The notes below the pieces were generated by a model. That model saw only the letters and a list, made by a program, of their open reading frames with translations. It made no database searches and was not told the DNA's origin. From CAVSIP01 sp963728075 (lineage in GTDB: Bacteria; Actinomycetota; Actinomycetes; JAFAQI01; DASSKL01): 64,000 bases of DNA. The translations under genes were made by a program, and so were the position numbers. The stretch spans positions 434,001-498,000 of the forward strand of contig CAVSIP010000007.1 of assembly GCA_963728075.1 (NCBI GenBank). Direction: 5' to 3'. Shown one piece after another: positions 35,682 through 44,009 of this stretch. The number at the start of each line of letters is the position of its first letter. Positions within the stretch are counted from its first letter, which is position 1.

Positions 35682-35697
35682 CGTACGCCTCGCCCGC

Positions 35698-35726
35698 TTG
35701 ACACGACCATGTCACGGTGACATGGT
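35698..35726 (+). promoter_or_regulatory. Promoter of the TetR gene, probably leaderless
   Basis: TTGACA at 35698-35703 is a consensus -35. Seventeen bases later CATGGT (35721-35726) is a partial -10. Transcription would begin about seven bases on, at or next to the ATG at 35733, giving a leaderless mRNA. Confidence 0.6.
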
Positions 35727-35733
35727 CGTGTCA
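35699..35733. promoter_or_regulatory. TetR operator: perfect 35-bp palindrome
   Basis: Arms TGACACGACCATGTCAC and GTGACATGGTCGTGTCA are exact complements around a single central G. The palindrome spans from the -35 element to the first base of the TetR start codon. A dimeric TetR protein bound here would block its own promoter. This is the clearest operator in the window. Confidence 0.85.
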
Positions 35734-36365
35734 TGAACGCGGGGGCGGCGCCGACGCTGCGGGAGCGGCAGGCGCAGGAGGTGCGCCAGGCGGTGCTCGA
35801 CGCGGTGATCGCCGAGCTCGAGGACCGGGCGGCCGACGACGTGTCGATGGGCGACGTCGCCCGCGCGGCCGGGATCTCGCTGCGCACGCTGTACCGCTAC
35901 TTCCCGGACCGCTCGGCGCTGCTGCAGGCCGCCGGCGAGCACCTGTACGGCTCCCTCGGCGTCCCGTTCGACGTCGCCGGCCCGCAGGACATCGCCGCCA
36001 GCTTCCTCGACGCCGCGCGCCGGCTGTCCACCCGTCCCGAGCTCGCCCGCGCGCTGGTCCGCACGACCGCCGGGCGCAGCACGCGGTCGGGCGTACGGGG
36101 CCGCCGGGTGGAGGCGATCCAGGCCGCGCTGCGGCCGCTCACCGACGACCTCGACCCGGACACCGCGCGCTGGGCCGCCGCTGTGGTCACCCACCTGTGC
36201 AGCTCGGCGTCCTGGGTGCTCATCGCCGACGAGAGCGGCCTGGAGGCCGGCGACGCGCAGCAGGCGGTCGCGTGGGCGCTGGACACCTTCGTCTCGGCTC
36301 TGCAGGACGCGCCTGCGGACCCGTCCCGACCCACACCTCGACCGGAGGAGGCCGACACCCCATGA
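35733..36365 (+). CDS. TetR/AcrR family transcriptional regulator
   Basis: A 210-residue TetR-family repressor. The N-terminal domain has LRERQAQEVRQAVLDAVIAE and the helix-turn-helix VSMGDVARAAGISLRTLYRYF (about 35-55). The C-terminal ligand domain is helical with no recognised subtype. The start codon is overlapped by a 35-base perfect palindrome, implying autorepression. Its stop overlaps the cupin-VOC gene start (ATGA), so that gene is under the same control and may act on the inducer. Confidence 0.92.
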   Translation: MNAGAAPTLRERQAQEVRQAVLDAVIAELEDRAADDVSMGDVARAAGISLRTLYRYFPDRSALLQAAGEHLYGSLGVPFDVAGPQDIAASFLDAARRLSTRPELARALVRTTAGRSTRSGVRGRRVEAIQAALRPLTDDLDPDTARWAAAVVTHLCSSASWVLIADESGLEAGDAQQAVAWALDTFVSALQDAPADPSRPTPRPEEADTP

Positions 36366-37291
36366 GCGTCACTCCCACGGACACCGCGGCCATACCGGTC
36401 CACGCGGGCCCGCGACAGCTGTGCAGCGAGCCGGCCACGGGCCCCGCCTGGTGGTTCCTCGGCACGCTCGCCGTGCTGCGCAACCCCGAGGGCGCCCCGC
36501 GCACACCGGCGGTCATCGAGCTGACGGTCCCGCCCGGCGGGTCGCCGCCCCGGCACGTGCACGACGGGCTGGACGACGCGTTCCTGCTCCTGGACGGCGA
36601 GGTCGTCGTCCGCTGCGGCACCGACACGGTGGTCGCCCGCCCCGGCACGTACGTCGTCCTGCCGCACGGGGTCGAGCACACGTTCCGGGTGACGAGCGCG
36701 GAACCGGCGCGGATGCTGCTCGTGCACGCCGACGACAGCTTCCTCGGCTTCATCGAGGCGGTCGGGACGCCGACGCAGGACCTGCGGCTCCCCCCGCCGG
36801 ACGCGCCCGGCCCGGACGAGCAGACCGTGGTCCGCCTGCTCGCCGAGCACGGCTCGCCGGCGGTCGGCCCGTCGCTGGACGAGGCGGACGCGCGGTCCTT
36901 CGTGGGCGTCCCGGACGCACCGCCGACGCTCGGCGGGCTCAACCACGTGGCGCTGGAGGTCACCGACCTGCGGCGCAGCGAGCAGTGGTACGCCCACGCG
37001 CTCGACCTGGTCCGCGTGGACGGTCACGTCGCCGACGACGGGACCGGTCACGTCACGCTGCTGAGCCCCACCGGGGGCTGGGTCCTCGCCCTCGCCAGCG
37101 CCGCCACCCCGCAGGTCGCGCACGTGGCCGTCACCTGCACCGGCCGGGACGCGCTCGTGCGGTGGCGCGACGCGCTGGCCCAGCGCGGGGTCTCCCCGGG
37201 CTCGATCACCGACGCGCCGTACGGCTCCGGTTTCGTCGTCCGCGACCCCGACGGTCTGGAGCTCGAGCTGTTCGCGCCGGCGCGACCCTGA
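36362..37291 (+). CDS. Cupin-VOC (glyoxalase) fusion protein
   Basis: This 309-residue protein has two metal-enzyme folds. The N-terminal cupin (about 40-120) has PPRHVHDGLDDAFLLLDGEV and LPHGVEHTFRV, giving His ligands. A linker (about 125-190) leads to a C-terminal VOC domain starting GGLNHVALEVTDLRRSEQWY and ending with GSGFVVRDPDGLELELF. The pairing suggests a dioxygenase- or isomerase-like enzyme for a small organic compound, but the substrate is unknown. It is co-transcribed with the TetR regulator. Confidence 0.85.
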   Translation: MSVTPTDTAAIPVHAGPRQLCSEPATGPAWWFLGTLAVLRNPEGAPRTPAVIELTVPPGGSPPRHVHDGLDDAFLLLDGEVVVRCGTDTVVARPGTYVVLPHGVEHTFRVTSAEPARMLLVHADDSFLGFIEAVGTPTQDLRLPPPDAPGPDEQTVVRLLAEHGSPAVGPSLDEADARSFVGVPDAPPTLGGLNHVALEVTDLRRSEQWYAHALDLVRVDGHVADDGTGHVTLLSPTGGWVLALASAATPQVAHVAVTCTGRDALVRWRDALAQRGVSPGSITDAPYGSGFVVRDPDGLELELFAPARP

Positions 37292-37327
37292 CCTCCCGCC
37301 CGTGCTGGCGCAGCGGGACGGCGCGGG

Positions 37328-37780
37328 TCAGCTGACCCGGCGGCCCTCGACGAGCACCTTCAGCCGCTGCAGGGTCGCCTCCATCGCCGTGGCGTTGCGG
37401 GCCGGTACGCCCATGCCCTCCAGCAGCCAGGGGGCCAGCGCGGGTGACCAGTCGAAGGTCTCGACCACCCGGGTGGCGGGCGCGTCCTCGGTGCCGGCGG
37501 GCTCGAGCTCGTACCGCCACACGTGCCGCCCCACGTGCCGCCAGGCGATCAGCCGGTCCTCCTCGTACTCCACGACCTGGTTGGAGATCAGGTACGGCAG
37601 CCCGAGGGTCATCCGCATCCGGAACCGGGCGCCCAGGTAGAGCCGAGGCGGGCCGCCGACCCGGCCCCGGACGGTGCCCGACCCGTCGAACAGCGGGTGC
37701 TGGGAGGGGTCGGCGAGGACGTCGAACACTGTGCCCGGGTCCGCCTCGATGACGATCTCGCGGGAGATCGAACGCGCCAT
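37328..37780 (-). CDS. SRPBCC family protein
   Basis: A 150-residue START/Bet-v1-like fold protein: SISREIVIEADPGTVFDVLAD at the start, a central beta region (RMRMTLGLPYLISNQVVEYE) and a long C-terminal helix ending LQRLKVLVEGRR. Members bind hydrophobic ligands or act as polyketide cyclase-like proteins. It is monocistronic between the convergent cupin-VOC gene and the divergent PhoU-like gene. Function unknown. Confidence 0.88.
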   Translation of the reverse strand: MARSISREIVIEADPGTVFDVLADPSQHPLFDGSGTVRGRVGGPPRLYLGARFRMRMTLGLPYLISNQVVEYEEDRLIAWRHVGRHVWRYELEPAGTEDAPATRVVETFDWSPALAPWLLEGMGVPARNATAMEATLQRLKVLVEGRRVS

Positions 37781-37850
37781 GCGGGCAGGGTACGACGGCG
37801 CTCCGTACGATGCGGATCGACCGCCGCCGACCGGGGGAAGGGCTGGACCC

Positions 37851-38471
37851 GTGCGCTTGCGACTGACGCCGAGACGGGACTCGTTCTACGAGCTGTTCAC
37901 GGCCTCCGCGAACAACCTGGTCGAGGGGGTGCGGCTGCTGGGCGAGCTGATCGCCGCGCCGGCGAGCGAGCGCCCGGCCCTGGCCGTGCAGGTCCGCGAC
38001 TGCGAGCACGCCGGTGACGAGCTCACCCACGCGATCCTGCGCGAGGTGAACTCGACGTTCGTCACGCCGTTCGACCGGGAGGACATCTACCGGCTCGCCT
38101 CCCGGCTCGACGACGTCATGGACTACATGGAGGCCGCCTCCGACCTGATCGTCCTGTCCGAGCTCGGCGACCTGCCGGAGGAGGTGACCGGGCAGGTGCG
38201 GGTGCTCGAGCGGGCCGCCGCGGTGACGGCGGCGGCGATGCCGCGGCTGCGCTCGATGCGTGACCTCGCCGACTTCTGGATCGAGGTCAACCGGCTGGAG
38301 AACGAGGGCGACCAGCTCTACCGGCGCTTCCTCGCCCGCCTGTTCGGCGGGGAGTACGACGCGCTGACCGTGCTCAAGCTCAAGGAGGTCACCGAGCAGC
38401 TGGAGGCGGCGGCGGACGCGTTCGAGAACGTCGGCGACACGGTGGAGTCGATCGCCGTCAAGGAGTCCTAG
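37851..38471 (+). CDS. DUF47 (PhoU-like) phosphate transport accessory protein
   Basis: A 206-residue all-helical protein of the DUF47/PhoU-like family, with DSFYELFTASANNLVEGVRLL at the start and STFVTPFDREDIYRLASRLD in the middle. Such proteins are encoded beside Pit permeases and are thought to regulate them. The GTG at 37851 follows GGGGGAAGGG. The stop shares a base with the pit GTG, so the two are made together. Confidence 0.9.
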   Translation: MRLRLTPRRDSFYELFTASANNLVEGVRLLGELIAAPASERPALAVQVRDCEHAGDELTHAILREVNSTFVTPFDREDIYRLASRLDDVMDYMEAASDLIVLSELGDLPEEVTGQVRVLERAAAVTAAAMPRLRSMRDLADFWIEVNRLENEGDQLYRRFLARLFGGEYDALTVLKLKEVTEQLEAAADAFENVGDTVESIAVKES

Positions 38472-39481
38472 TGCAGGAGCTGGGACTCGCCGTCCTCGTC
38501 CTCGTCGCGCTCGGCTTCGACTTCACGAACGGCTTCCACGACGCGGCCAACGCGATCGCCACGTCGATCTCCACCCGCGCGCTGACCCCGCGGACGGCGC
38601 TCGCCATGGCCGCCGTGCTCAACCTGCTCGGGGCGCTGCTCGCGACCGGGGTGGCGGCGACCATCGGCAAGGGCATCATCGAGATCCCCGGCCAGCCGAA
38701 CCTCGGGCTCACGGTGGCGTTCGCCGGGGTCGTCGGCGCGATCGTCTGGAACCTCATCACCTGGTACTTCGGCCTGCCGTCCTCGTCGTCGCACGCGCTC
38801 ATCGGCGGCCTGGTCGGCGCCGGCATCGCCTCGTCCGTCACGGTGAAGTGGTCCGGTGTCGTGGAGAAGGTCGTGATCCCGATGGCGGTCTCGCCGCTGG
38901 TCGGCCTGACGCTGGGCGCGCTGTTCCACCTCGGCGTGCTGTGGGTGGTCCGCAACGGGTCGCCGGCCCGGGTGAACCGCGGCTTCCGCCGCCTGCAGAC
39001 CCTGTCCGCGGCGGCCATGTCGTTCTCGCACGGCACCCAGGACGCGCAGAAGACCATGGGGGTGATCACCTTCGCGCTGGTCTCCACCGGGCACCTGAGC
39101 ACCTTCGCCGTGCCGTGGTGGGTCATCGTGCTGGCGGCGTCGGCGATCAGCCTCGGCACGTACTCGGGTGGCTGGCGGATCATGCGTACGCTCGGGCGCC
39201 GCGTGATCAGCCTCGACCCGTCCCGCGGGTTCGCGGCCGAGACCACCGCGTCGGCGGTGCTGCTCACCGGCGCCCACCTCGGCCTGCCGCTGTCCACGAC
39301 GCACGTCATCACCTCCTCGGTCATGGGAGTGGGCACGACCCGGCGGATCTCCGCGGTCCGCTGGGGTGTCGCCGGCAACATCGTGGTCGCGTGGATCCTC
39401 ACGATCCCGGCGGCCGGCCTGGTCGCCGCCGCGGTGTTCTACCCCGTGCACTGGGCCGTCTTCGGCCACCCGCTCCCCTAG
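38471..39481 (+). CDS. pit: Inorganic phosphate transporter, PiT family
   Basis: The 336-residue permease has about ten membrane segments and both PiT signature repeats: GFDFTNGFHDAANAIATSIS near the N-terminus and the second copy with SFSHGTQDAQKTMGVI. It takes up phosphate (metal-phosphate) with protons or cations. Its start overlaps the DUF47 stop by one base. Low-affinity Pit systems are usually constitutive; nothing PhoP-like is visible upstream. Confidence 0.94.
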   Translation: MQELGLAVLVLVALGFDFTNGFHDAANAIATSISTRALTPRTALAMAAVLNLLGALLATGVAATIGKGIIEIPGQPNLGLTVAFAGVVGAIVWNLITWYFGLPSSSSHALIGGLVGAGIASSVTVKWSGVVEKVVIPMAVSPLVGLTLGALFHLGVLWVVRNGSPARVNRGFRRLQTLSAAAMSFSHGTQDAQKTMGVITFALVSTGHLSTFAVPWWVIVLAASAISLGTYSGGWRIMRTLGRRVISLDPSRGFAAETTASAVLLTGAHLGLPLSTTHVITSSVMGVGTTRRISAVRWGVAGNIVVAWILTIPAAGLVAAAVFYPVHWAVFGHPLP

Positions 39482-39492
39482 CGCGGGGGACG

Positions 39493-40402
39493 TCAGCCGC
39501 GGCGGTAGAGGACGTCGGTGTCCCACCGGGCGAAGCCGAGCCGCTCGTACACCGCGATCGCGGCCGCGTTGCTCTCGTCGACGTAGAGCATCGCCTGCGA
39601 CAGCCCGCGGGCACGCAGGTGCCGCAGCCCGACCACGGTCAGCGCCCGGCCCAACCCGTGCCCCTGCTCGGCCGGGTCGACACCGACGACGTACACCTCG
39701 CCGATCGGCTCGTGGTCGTGCGACCCGTTCGCCCCGGCGCCGTGCACCTTCGTCCAGTGGAAGCCGACCAGCCGCCCGTCCCGCTCGGCGAGGAAGAACC
39801 CGGCCGGGTCGAACCACGGCTCGTGCTCGCGCAGCTGCAGGTCGCGACGGTCCAGCCGCCCTGCTCCGGGTGGTCGGCGAAGGCCCGGTTGTTGACCTCG
39901 ACCCAGGCGGCCTCGTCCTGGCCGGCACGAAGCGTGCGCACGGCGACCCCGTCGGGCAGGGTGGTCTCGGGCAGCGGTGCGTACAGCGAGCGGCGCATCT
40001 GCCACAGCACCCGCTCGCGGCGGAACCCCATGCCGACCGCCAGCGCCAGCGCGCCGGCCTGCTCGCCGTGCGCCCACAGCCGCAGCCGGCCGCGCGCTGT
40101 CGTCGAGCAGCGCGTGCACGAGCGCCCGCCCGGCGCCCTGCCGCCGGTGCTGCGGGTGCACGGCCAGCTCCGCGCTCGGCCCCTCGACCGCGTCGGTCGG
40201 GTCCAGGTGCGCGTAGCCGACGATCGTGGTGCCGTCACGCGCGAGCAGGTTGATCGTCGGGTCGTCGCCGCCGTAGCGCAGGTGCAGCATCACGTGCTCG
40301 GACAGCGGGCGCGACGCCGTCGGCCTCGGTCACCTGGTCGACGAGCGCGGTCACGGTGCGGATCGCGGCGTCGTCGAGGCGACGGTGCCGCTCGATGCGC
40401 AT
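39493..40402 (-). pseudogene. mshD: Mycothiol synthase (GNAT acetyltransferase), three frameshifts
   Basis: MshD acetylates the cysteine of Cys-GlcN-Ins, the last step of mycothiol biosynthesis. The two GNAT domains are recognisable: AELAVHPQHRRQGAGRALV in the first and GEVYVVGVDPAEQGHGLGRA in the second. The reading frame changes three times by one base, near 40305 (extra base), 40092 (missing) and 39850 (missing). All lie in G/C runs. An actinomycete would normally need this gene, so sequence error is the simplest view. It sits beside glnR as in M. tuberculosis. Confidence 0.84.
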
Positions 40403-40412
40403 GGCGGCGACC

Positions 40413-41147
40413 CTACCGCCGCGTCGGGGACCCCTCCGCGGCCTCGTCGGCGCGGGGCTCGGCCGTACGGGACGCGGTCGGCGCGACGAACTTGTAGCCG
40501 ACGTTGCGCACGGTGCCGATCAGCGCCTCGTGCTCCGGGCCGAGCTTCGCGCGCAGCCGCCGCACGTGCACGTCGACCGTGCGGGTGCCGCCGAAGTAGT
40601 CGTAGCCCCAGACCTCCTGCAGCAGCTGCGCCCGGGTGAACACCCGGCCCGGGTGCTGGGCCAGGAACTTCAGCAGCTCGAACTCCTTGAACGTCAGGTC
40701 GAGCGGCTCGCCCTTGAGCCGGGCGGTGTAGGTCGCCTCGTCGATCGCCAGCTCGCCGGTACGGATCTCCTGCTCGGCCGGCTCGGCCGCGGCCAGCGCA
40801 CGGCGGCCGACGGCGAGCCGGAGCCGCGCCTCGACCTCTGCCGGCCCGGCGGTCTCGAGCAGCACGTCGTCGACGCCCCAGTCGGCGGTCAGGGCGGCCA
40901 GCCCGCCCTCGGTGACGACGGCGAGCAGCGGTGCGGACGTCCCCGTCGTCTGCAGCAGCCGGCACAGCCCGCGGGCGGTGTGCAGGTCGCGGCGCGCGTC
41001 GATGAGGACCACGTCGCTGGGCGGCGCCTCGAGCAGTGCGACCGGCGCGAGCGGCAGCACCCGGATCTCGTGCAGCAGCAGGTCGAGCGCGGGCAGCACC
41101 TCGCTGGAGGGGCCGGGTGCGTTCGTGAGAACGAGGAGCCGGGACAC
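40413..41147 (-). CDS. glnR: GlnR-like winged-helix response regulator
   Basis: A 244-residue OmpR-family regulator: receiver-like domain with Asp50 in VVLIDARRDL, and a winged-helix C-terminus with RTVDVHVRRLRAKLGPEHEA. GlnR-type orphans control nitrogen genes and lack a partner kinase; none is nearby here. A GGAGG site precedes the GTG at 41147. Adjacency to mshD matches the Rv0818-Rv0819 pair, which supports the GlnR name. The specific regulon is not deduced. Confidence 0.82.
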   Translation of the reverse strand: MSRLLVLTNAPGPSSEVLPALDLLLHEIRVLPLAPVALLEAPPSDVVLIDARRDLHTARGLCRLLQTTGTSAPLLAVVTEGGLAALTADWGVDDVLLETAGPAEVEARLRLAVGRRALAAAEPAEQEIRTGELAIDEATYTARLKGEPLDLTFKEFELLKFLAQHPGRVFTRAQLLQEVWGYDYFGGTRTVDVHVRRLRAKLGPEHEALIGTVRNVGYKFVAPTASRTAEPRADEAAEGSPTRR

Positions 41148-41214
41148 GTCGAGCCTCCAGGGATCGGGTGGGGCGACGCTGCCCGCGAACGGATCTGGGT
41201 CGAGAATAGACGAG

Positions 41215-41469
41215 ATGGCACGAGGAGTCCTGCGCTACTGGGCCGCCGCCAAGGACGCGGCCGGCACGGCCGAGGAGCCGTTCGACGCCGACACGCTGGC
41301 CGCGGCGCTCGCGTACGCCCGTGCGCAGCACGACGAGCGGTTCGCGACGGTGCTCGCCCGGTGCTCGTTCGTCGTCGACGGCGCGCCGGTCGGCGGGCGT
41401 GCCCACGGCGCGGTCGCGCTCGCCGATGGGGCCACCGTGGAGGTGCTGCCGCCGTTCGCCGGCGGGTGA
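41215..41469 (+). CDS. MoaD/ThiS family sulfur-carrier protein
   Basis: An 84-residue ubiquitin-fold protein with the hallmark C-terminal Gly-Gly (LPPFAGG). The Gly-Gly end is adenylated and thiocarboxylated to donate sulfur, for molybdopterin in MoaD-type members. The start RGVLRYWAAAKDAAG matches MoaD-like rather than ThiS sequences. No MoaE or MoeB gene is adjacent. Divergent from glnR with only 67 bases between starts. Confidence 0.85.
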   Translation: MARGVLRYWAAAKDAAGTAEEPFDADTLAAALAYARAQHDERFATVLARCSFVVDGAPVGGRAHGAVALADGATVEVLPPFAGG

Positions 41470-41498
41470 GCCCCGTCACCGTCTGTCATCATCGACGG

Positions 41499-42335
41499 GT
41501 GGCGAGTGGCGCGGTGGTGGGGACGCACACGCGTCCCGCGTCGTCCTCCCCGCTGGTGACCGGCCTGGTCACCGCGGCGGTGAGCGCGGGGCTGTTCGGG
41601 GTGACGTACGCCGGGCGCGCGCCGCTCGCGGTCGCCGTCCTCGTCCTGCAGGTGGTGTTCACGCTCGCCTGGCTGGCCGTGCTCGGGGTGACCGGCGGCA
41701 CCGGCGCGTTCGCCGTGGCCGCGGGTGCGGCGATCGCGGCCGACGCGGTCGTGGTCGGCGGCACCGACAGCGACATCGGCGGCCTGGTCGGGGTGGTGGG
41801 TGTCGCGATGGTGGCCGCGCTCGGCCACCAGCTGCTGCGGCGGCACCGGACGGCGGTCACCCGGTCGCTGGCCGGCACGATGTCCGCCGTCCTGCTCGTC
41901 GTGGCGACCGCGACGTACGTCGCGCTGCGGGCCGGTACCGGCGGGCGGGCGGCCGCGGCGACCAGCTTCGCGGGCGTCGCCGCGGCGATGCTGCTGTCGC
42001 GGCTGGTCGACCTCGTGCTGCCGCGCCCGGCGGTGGTCCCGGAGGGGGGTCGCGGCTGGGCCGGCCTGCTCGTCGGTGCGCTGGCTGCGGCGGGCGCCGG
42101 GGCGCTGTACGGGTGGGGCACGGGCACGATCGACCTGGCCGACGCGTGGCCGCTGGCGCTCGTCGCCGGGGTCACCGCGCTGGCCGCCGACCTCGGGGTG
42201 GACGCCTGCCGCGCCGCCTACGACGCGCACGACGACGACCGCGCCCGGTCCGCGCTGGACCCGGTGGACATGCTGGCCCCGGTCGCCGTCGCCGCGCCCG
42301 CCGCCTACGTCGCTGCCCGGCTGCTGATGGGTTGA
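41499..42335 (+). CDS. Multi-spanning integral membrane protein
   Basis: About 278 residues with eight hydrophobic helices, among them VTGLVTAAVSAGLFGVTYAG and AVLVLQVVFTLAWLAVLGVT, and a C-terminal LAPVAVAAPAAYVAARLL helix. No catalytic or transport motif is visible. The GTG at 41466, overlapping the MoaD stop, is an alternative start; I prefer 41499 because the intervening residues look non-coding. Conserved in actinomycetes near glnR but of unknown function. Confidence 0.72.
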   Translation: MASGAVVGTHTRPASSSPLVTGLVTAAVSAGLFGVTYAGRAPLAVAVLVLQVVFTLAWLAVLGVTGGTGAFAVAAGAAIAADAVVVGGTDSDIGGLVGVVGVAMVAALGHQLLRRHRTAVTRSLAGTMSAVLLVVATATYVALRAGTGGRAAAATSFAGVAAAMLLSRLVDLVLPRPAVVPEGGRGWAGLLVGALAAAGAGALYGWGTGTIDLADAWPLALVAGVTALAADLGVDACRAAYDAHDDDRARSALDPVDMLAPVAVAAPAAYVAARLLMG

Positions 42336-42342
42336 TGTCCTC

Positions 42343-43032
42343 GTGATCCGGCTGCTGCTGTCCCTGTCCCTGCTCGTCGGTGTCGGTGCCGGTGTGGACC
42401 GGCTCGCCGCCAGCACGGCGGACGGCGTGGTCGCCGACCAGGTGCAGCAGAGCCAGCACCTCGCCGAGCGGCCCGAGGTGCACATCGGCGGGTTCCCGTT
42501 CCTCACCCAGGTCTTCAACGGGGTGTACCCGAACGTCGGTGTGCAGGTCTACAACCTGCACACCGACAAGCTCACCGTCGACCAGGTGGACGTGACCCTG
42601 CACGGCGTGCACCTGCCGCTGTCGGACGTGGTGGCGCGCAAGACCGACCAGATCCGGGTGGACTCCGCCGCCGGCGTGGTGCGGGTCTCCTACGACTCCC
42701 TGGACTCTGCGGTCAGCGGGGCGCGCTTCAGCGACGGCCCGGGCAGCCGGCTGGACGTGGCGGCGACGATCTCCTACGCCGGCCAGCACGTGCCCGCGCA
42801 CGGGGTGGCCGACGTGACGATCCAGCACAACCAGATCGTCGTGGTGAGCAAGGACATCACCGTCGCGGGCAGGCCGGTCCCGGCCGCCGCGCAGGCCGCG
42901 GCCGCCTCGCAGCTGTCGTACACGGTGTCGATGCCGAAGCTGCCGTTCCCCATCCACCTCACCGACGTCACCACCGACCCGGAGGGCATCGTGATCACCG
43001 CTACCGCCCGCGCGTTCCTGCTCCGCGGATGA
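42343..43032 (+). CDS. DUF2993 (LmeA-like) exported protein
   Basis: A 229-residue protein with an N-terminal signal/anchor (IRLLLSLSLLVGVGAGV) and the DUF2993 domain: HLAERPEVHIGGFPFLTQVF, and later GRPVPAAAQAAAASQLSYTV. The M. tuberculosis homologue LmeA (Rv0817c) acts in lipomannan maturation and sits next to glnR; the equivalent order is partly kept here. The role in a non-mycolate organism is unclear. Its stop overlaps the cyclase-family gene start. Confidence 0.87.
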   Translation: MIRLLLSLSLLVGVGAGVDRLAASTADGVVADQVQQSQHLAERPEVHIGGFPFLTQVFNGVYPNVGVQVYNLHTDKLTVDQVDVTLHGVHLPLSDVVARKTDQIRVDSAAGVVRVSYDSLDSAVSGARFSDGPGSRLDVAATISYAGQHVPAHGVADVTIQHNQIVVVSKDITVAGRPVPAAAQAAAASQLSYTVSMPKLPFPIHLTDVTTDPEGIVITATARAFLLRG

Positions 43033-43970
43033 CCGGCCTGCCGAGCTACGCCGACCTGCCGCCCGCCCCTCACGGCGGCCGCTCCGCCTGGGGGCTGTGG
43101 GGCGCCGACGACGCGGTCGGCCGGCTGAACCTGCAGACCCCGCAGACCGTCGCCGCGGCCGCGGCCTGCGTCCGCAAGGGCGCGGCGTTCCCGCTGGACG
43201 CGCCGCTGGACCTCATCGCCCCGCCGCTGTACCGGCGCGGTGCCGTCCGCCACACCCAGCTCGGCCGGCCGACCGGCTTCGACGACGTGTACGACAACTT
43301 CTTCCCGCAGGCCTCCAGCCAGTGGGACGCGCTGTGCCACGTCGCGTACGCGCCGGACGCCTTCTACAACGGGGCGACGCAGGCCGAGATCGAGGCCCGG
43401 GCGCGCAACGGCATCGAGCACTGGGCCCGCCGGGGCATCGCCGGCCGCGGTGTCGTGCTCGACGTCTGGCGGGCGAGCGGCCAGGCGTACGACCCGGGCG
43501 CGCCGCACCCGCTCAGCGTCGACGACCTTGAAAGTGCGCGGCGGGCCGCCGGAGTGGAGTTCCGGCCCGGTGACGTGCTGCTGGTGCACACCGGCTGGCT
43601 GTCCTGGTACGCCGGGCTCGGCTCCGCCGACCGGGCCGAGCTCGCGTACGGCACGTTCACCGCGGTCGGCGTCGAGCACACCGAGACGATGGCGGAGTAC
43701 CTGTGGGACACCGGTGCCAGCGCGGTCGTCTCCGACTGTCCCGCGGTCGAGGTGTGGCCGCCGGACGGCCGCCCGGAGGCGGCCCCGACCGGGTTCCTGC
43801 ACCGGCTGCTCATCGGCCAGCTCGGCTTCGCCCTCGGGGAGCTGTGGTGGCTCGCCGACCTCGCTGCCGACTGCGCGGACGACGGTGTGCACGAGTGCCT
43901 GCTCACCAGCGCACCGCTGCACATGCCCGGTGGCACCGGCTCGCCCGCGAACGCGCTCGCGCTGAAGTGA
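43029..43970 (+). CDS. Cyclase family protein (kynurenine formamidase-like hydrolase)
   Basis: A 313-residue protein with the cyclase/KFase fold. It contains SSQWDALCHVAYAP (in place of the HxGTHxD motif of KynB), RGVVLDVWRASGQ, DVLLVHTGWLSWYAG and AVVSDCPAVEVWPP. The metal-site spacing resembles the DUF-type cyclase subgroup rather than true kynurenine formamidase. Substrate unknown. ATGA overlap with the DUF2993 gene. Confidence 0.85.
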   Translation: MTGLPSYADLPPAPHGGRSAWGLWGADDAVGRLNLQTPQTVAAAAACVRKGAAFPLDAPLDLIAPPLYRRGAVRHTQLGRPTGFDDVYDNFFPQASSQWDALCHVAYAPDAFYNGATQAEIEARARNGIEHWARRGIAGRGVVLDVWRASGQAYDPGAPHPLSVDDLESARRAAGVEFRPGDVLLVHTGWLSWYAGLGSADRAELAYGTFTAVGVEHTETMAEYLWDTGASAVVSDCPAVEVWPPDGRPEAAPTGFLHRLLIGQLGFALGELWWLADLAADCADDGVHECLLTSAPLHMPGGTGSPANALALK

Positions 43971-44009
43971 GCGGGTGAACCCGTGGCCCGCGGGGTCCGT
44001 GGAGCGGGT

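Noticed and set aside
31627..35736. A single very long plus-strand reading frame (about 1369 codons) across the nth-marP region
   Set aside because: It is open only because GC-rich DNA lacks stops. Recognisable nth, NUDIX and MarP motifs enter and leave this frame, so it mixes true fragments with noise.
37323..37338. Palindrome CGGGTCAGCTGACCCG at the end of the SRPBCC gene
   Set aside because: Overlaps the last codons and stop; no regulator nearby and no second copy, so probably chance.
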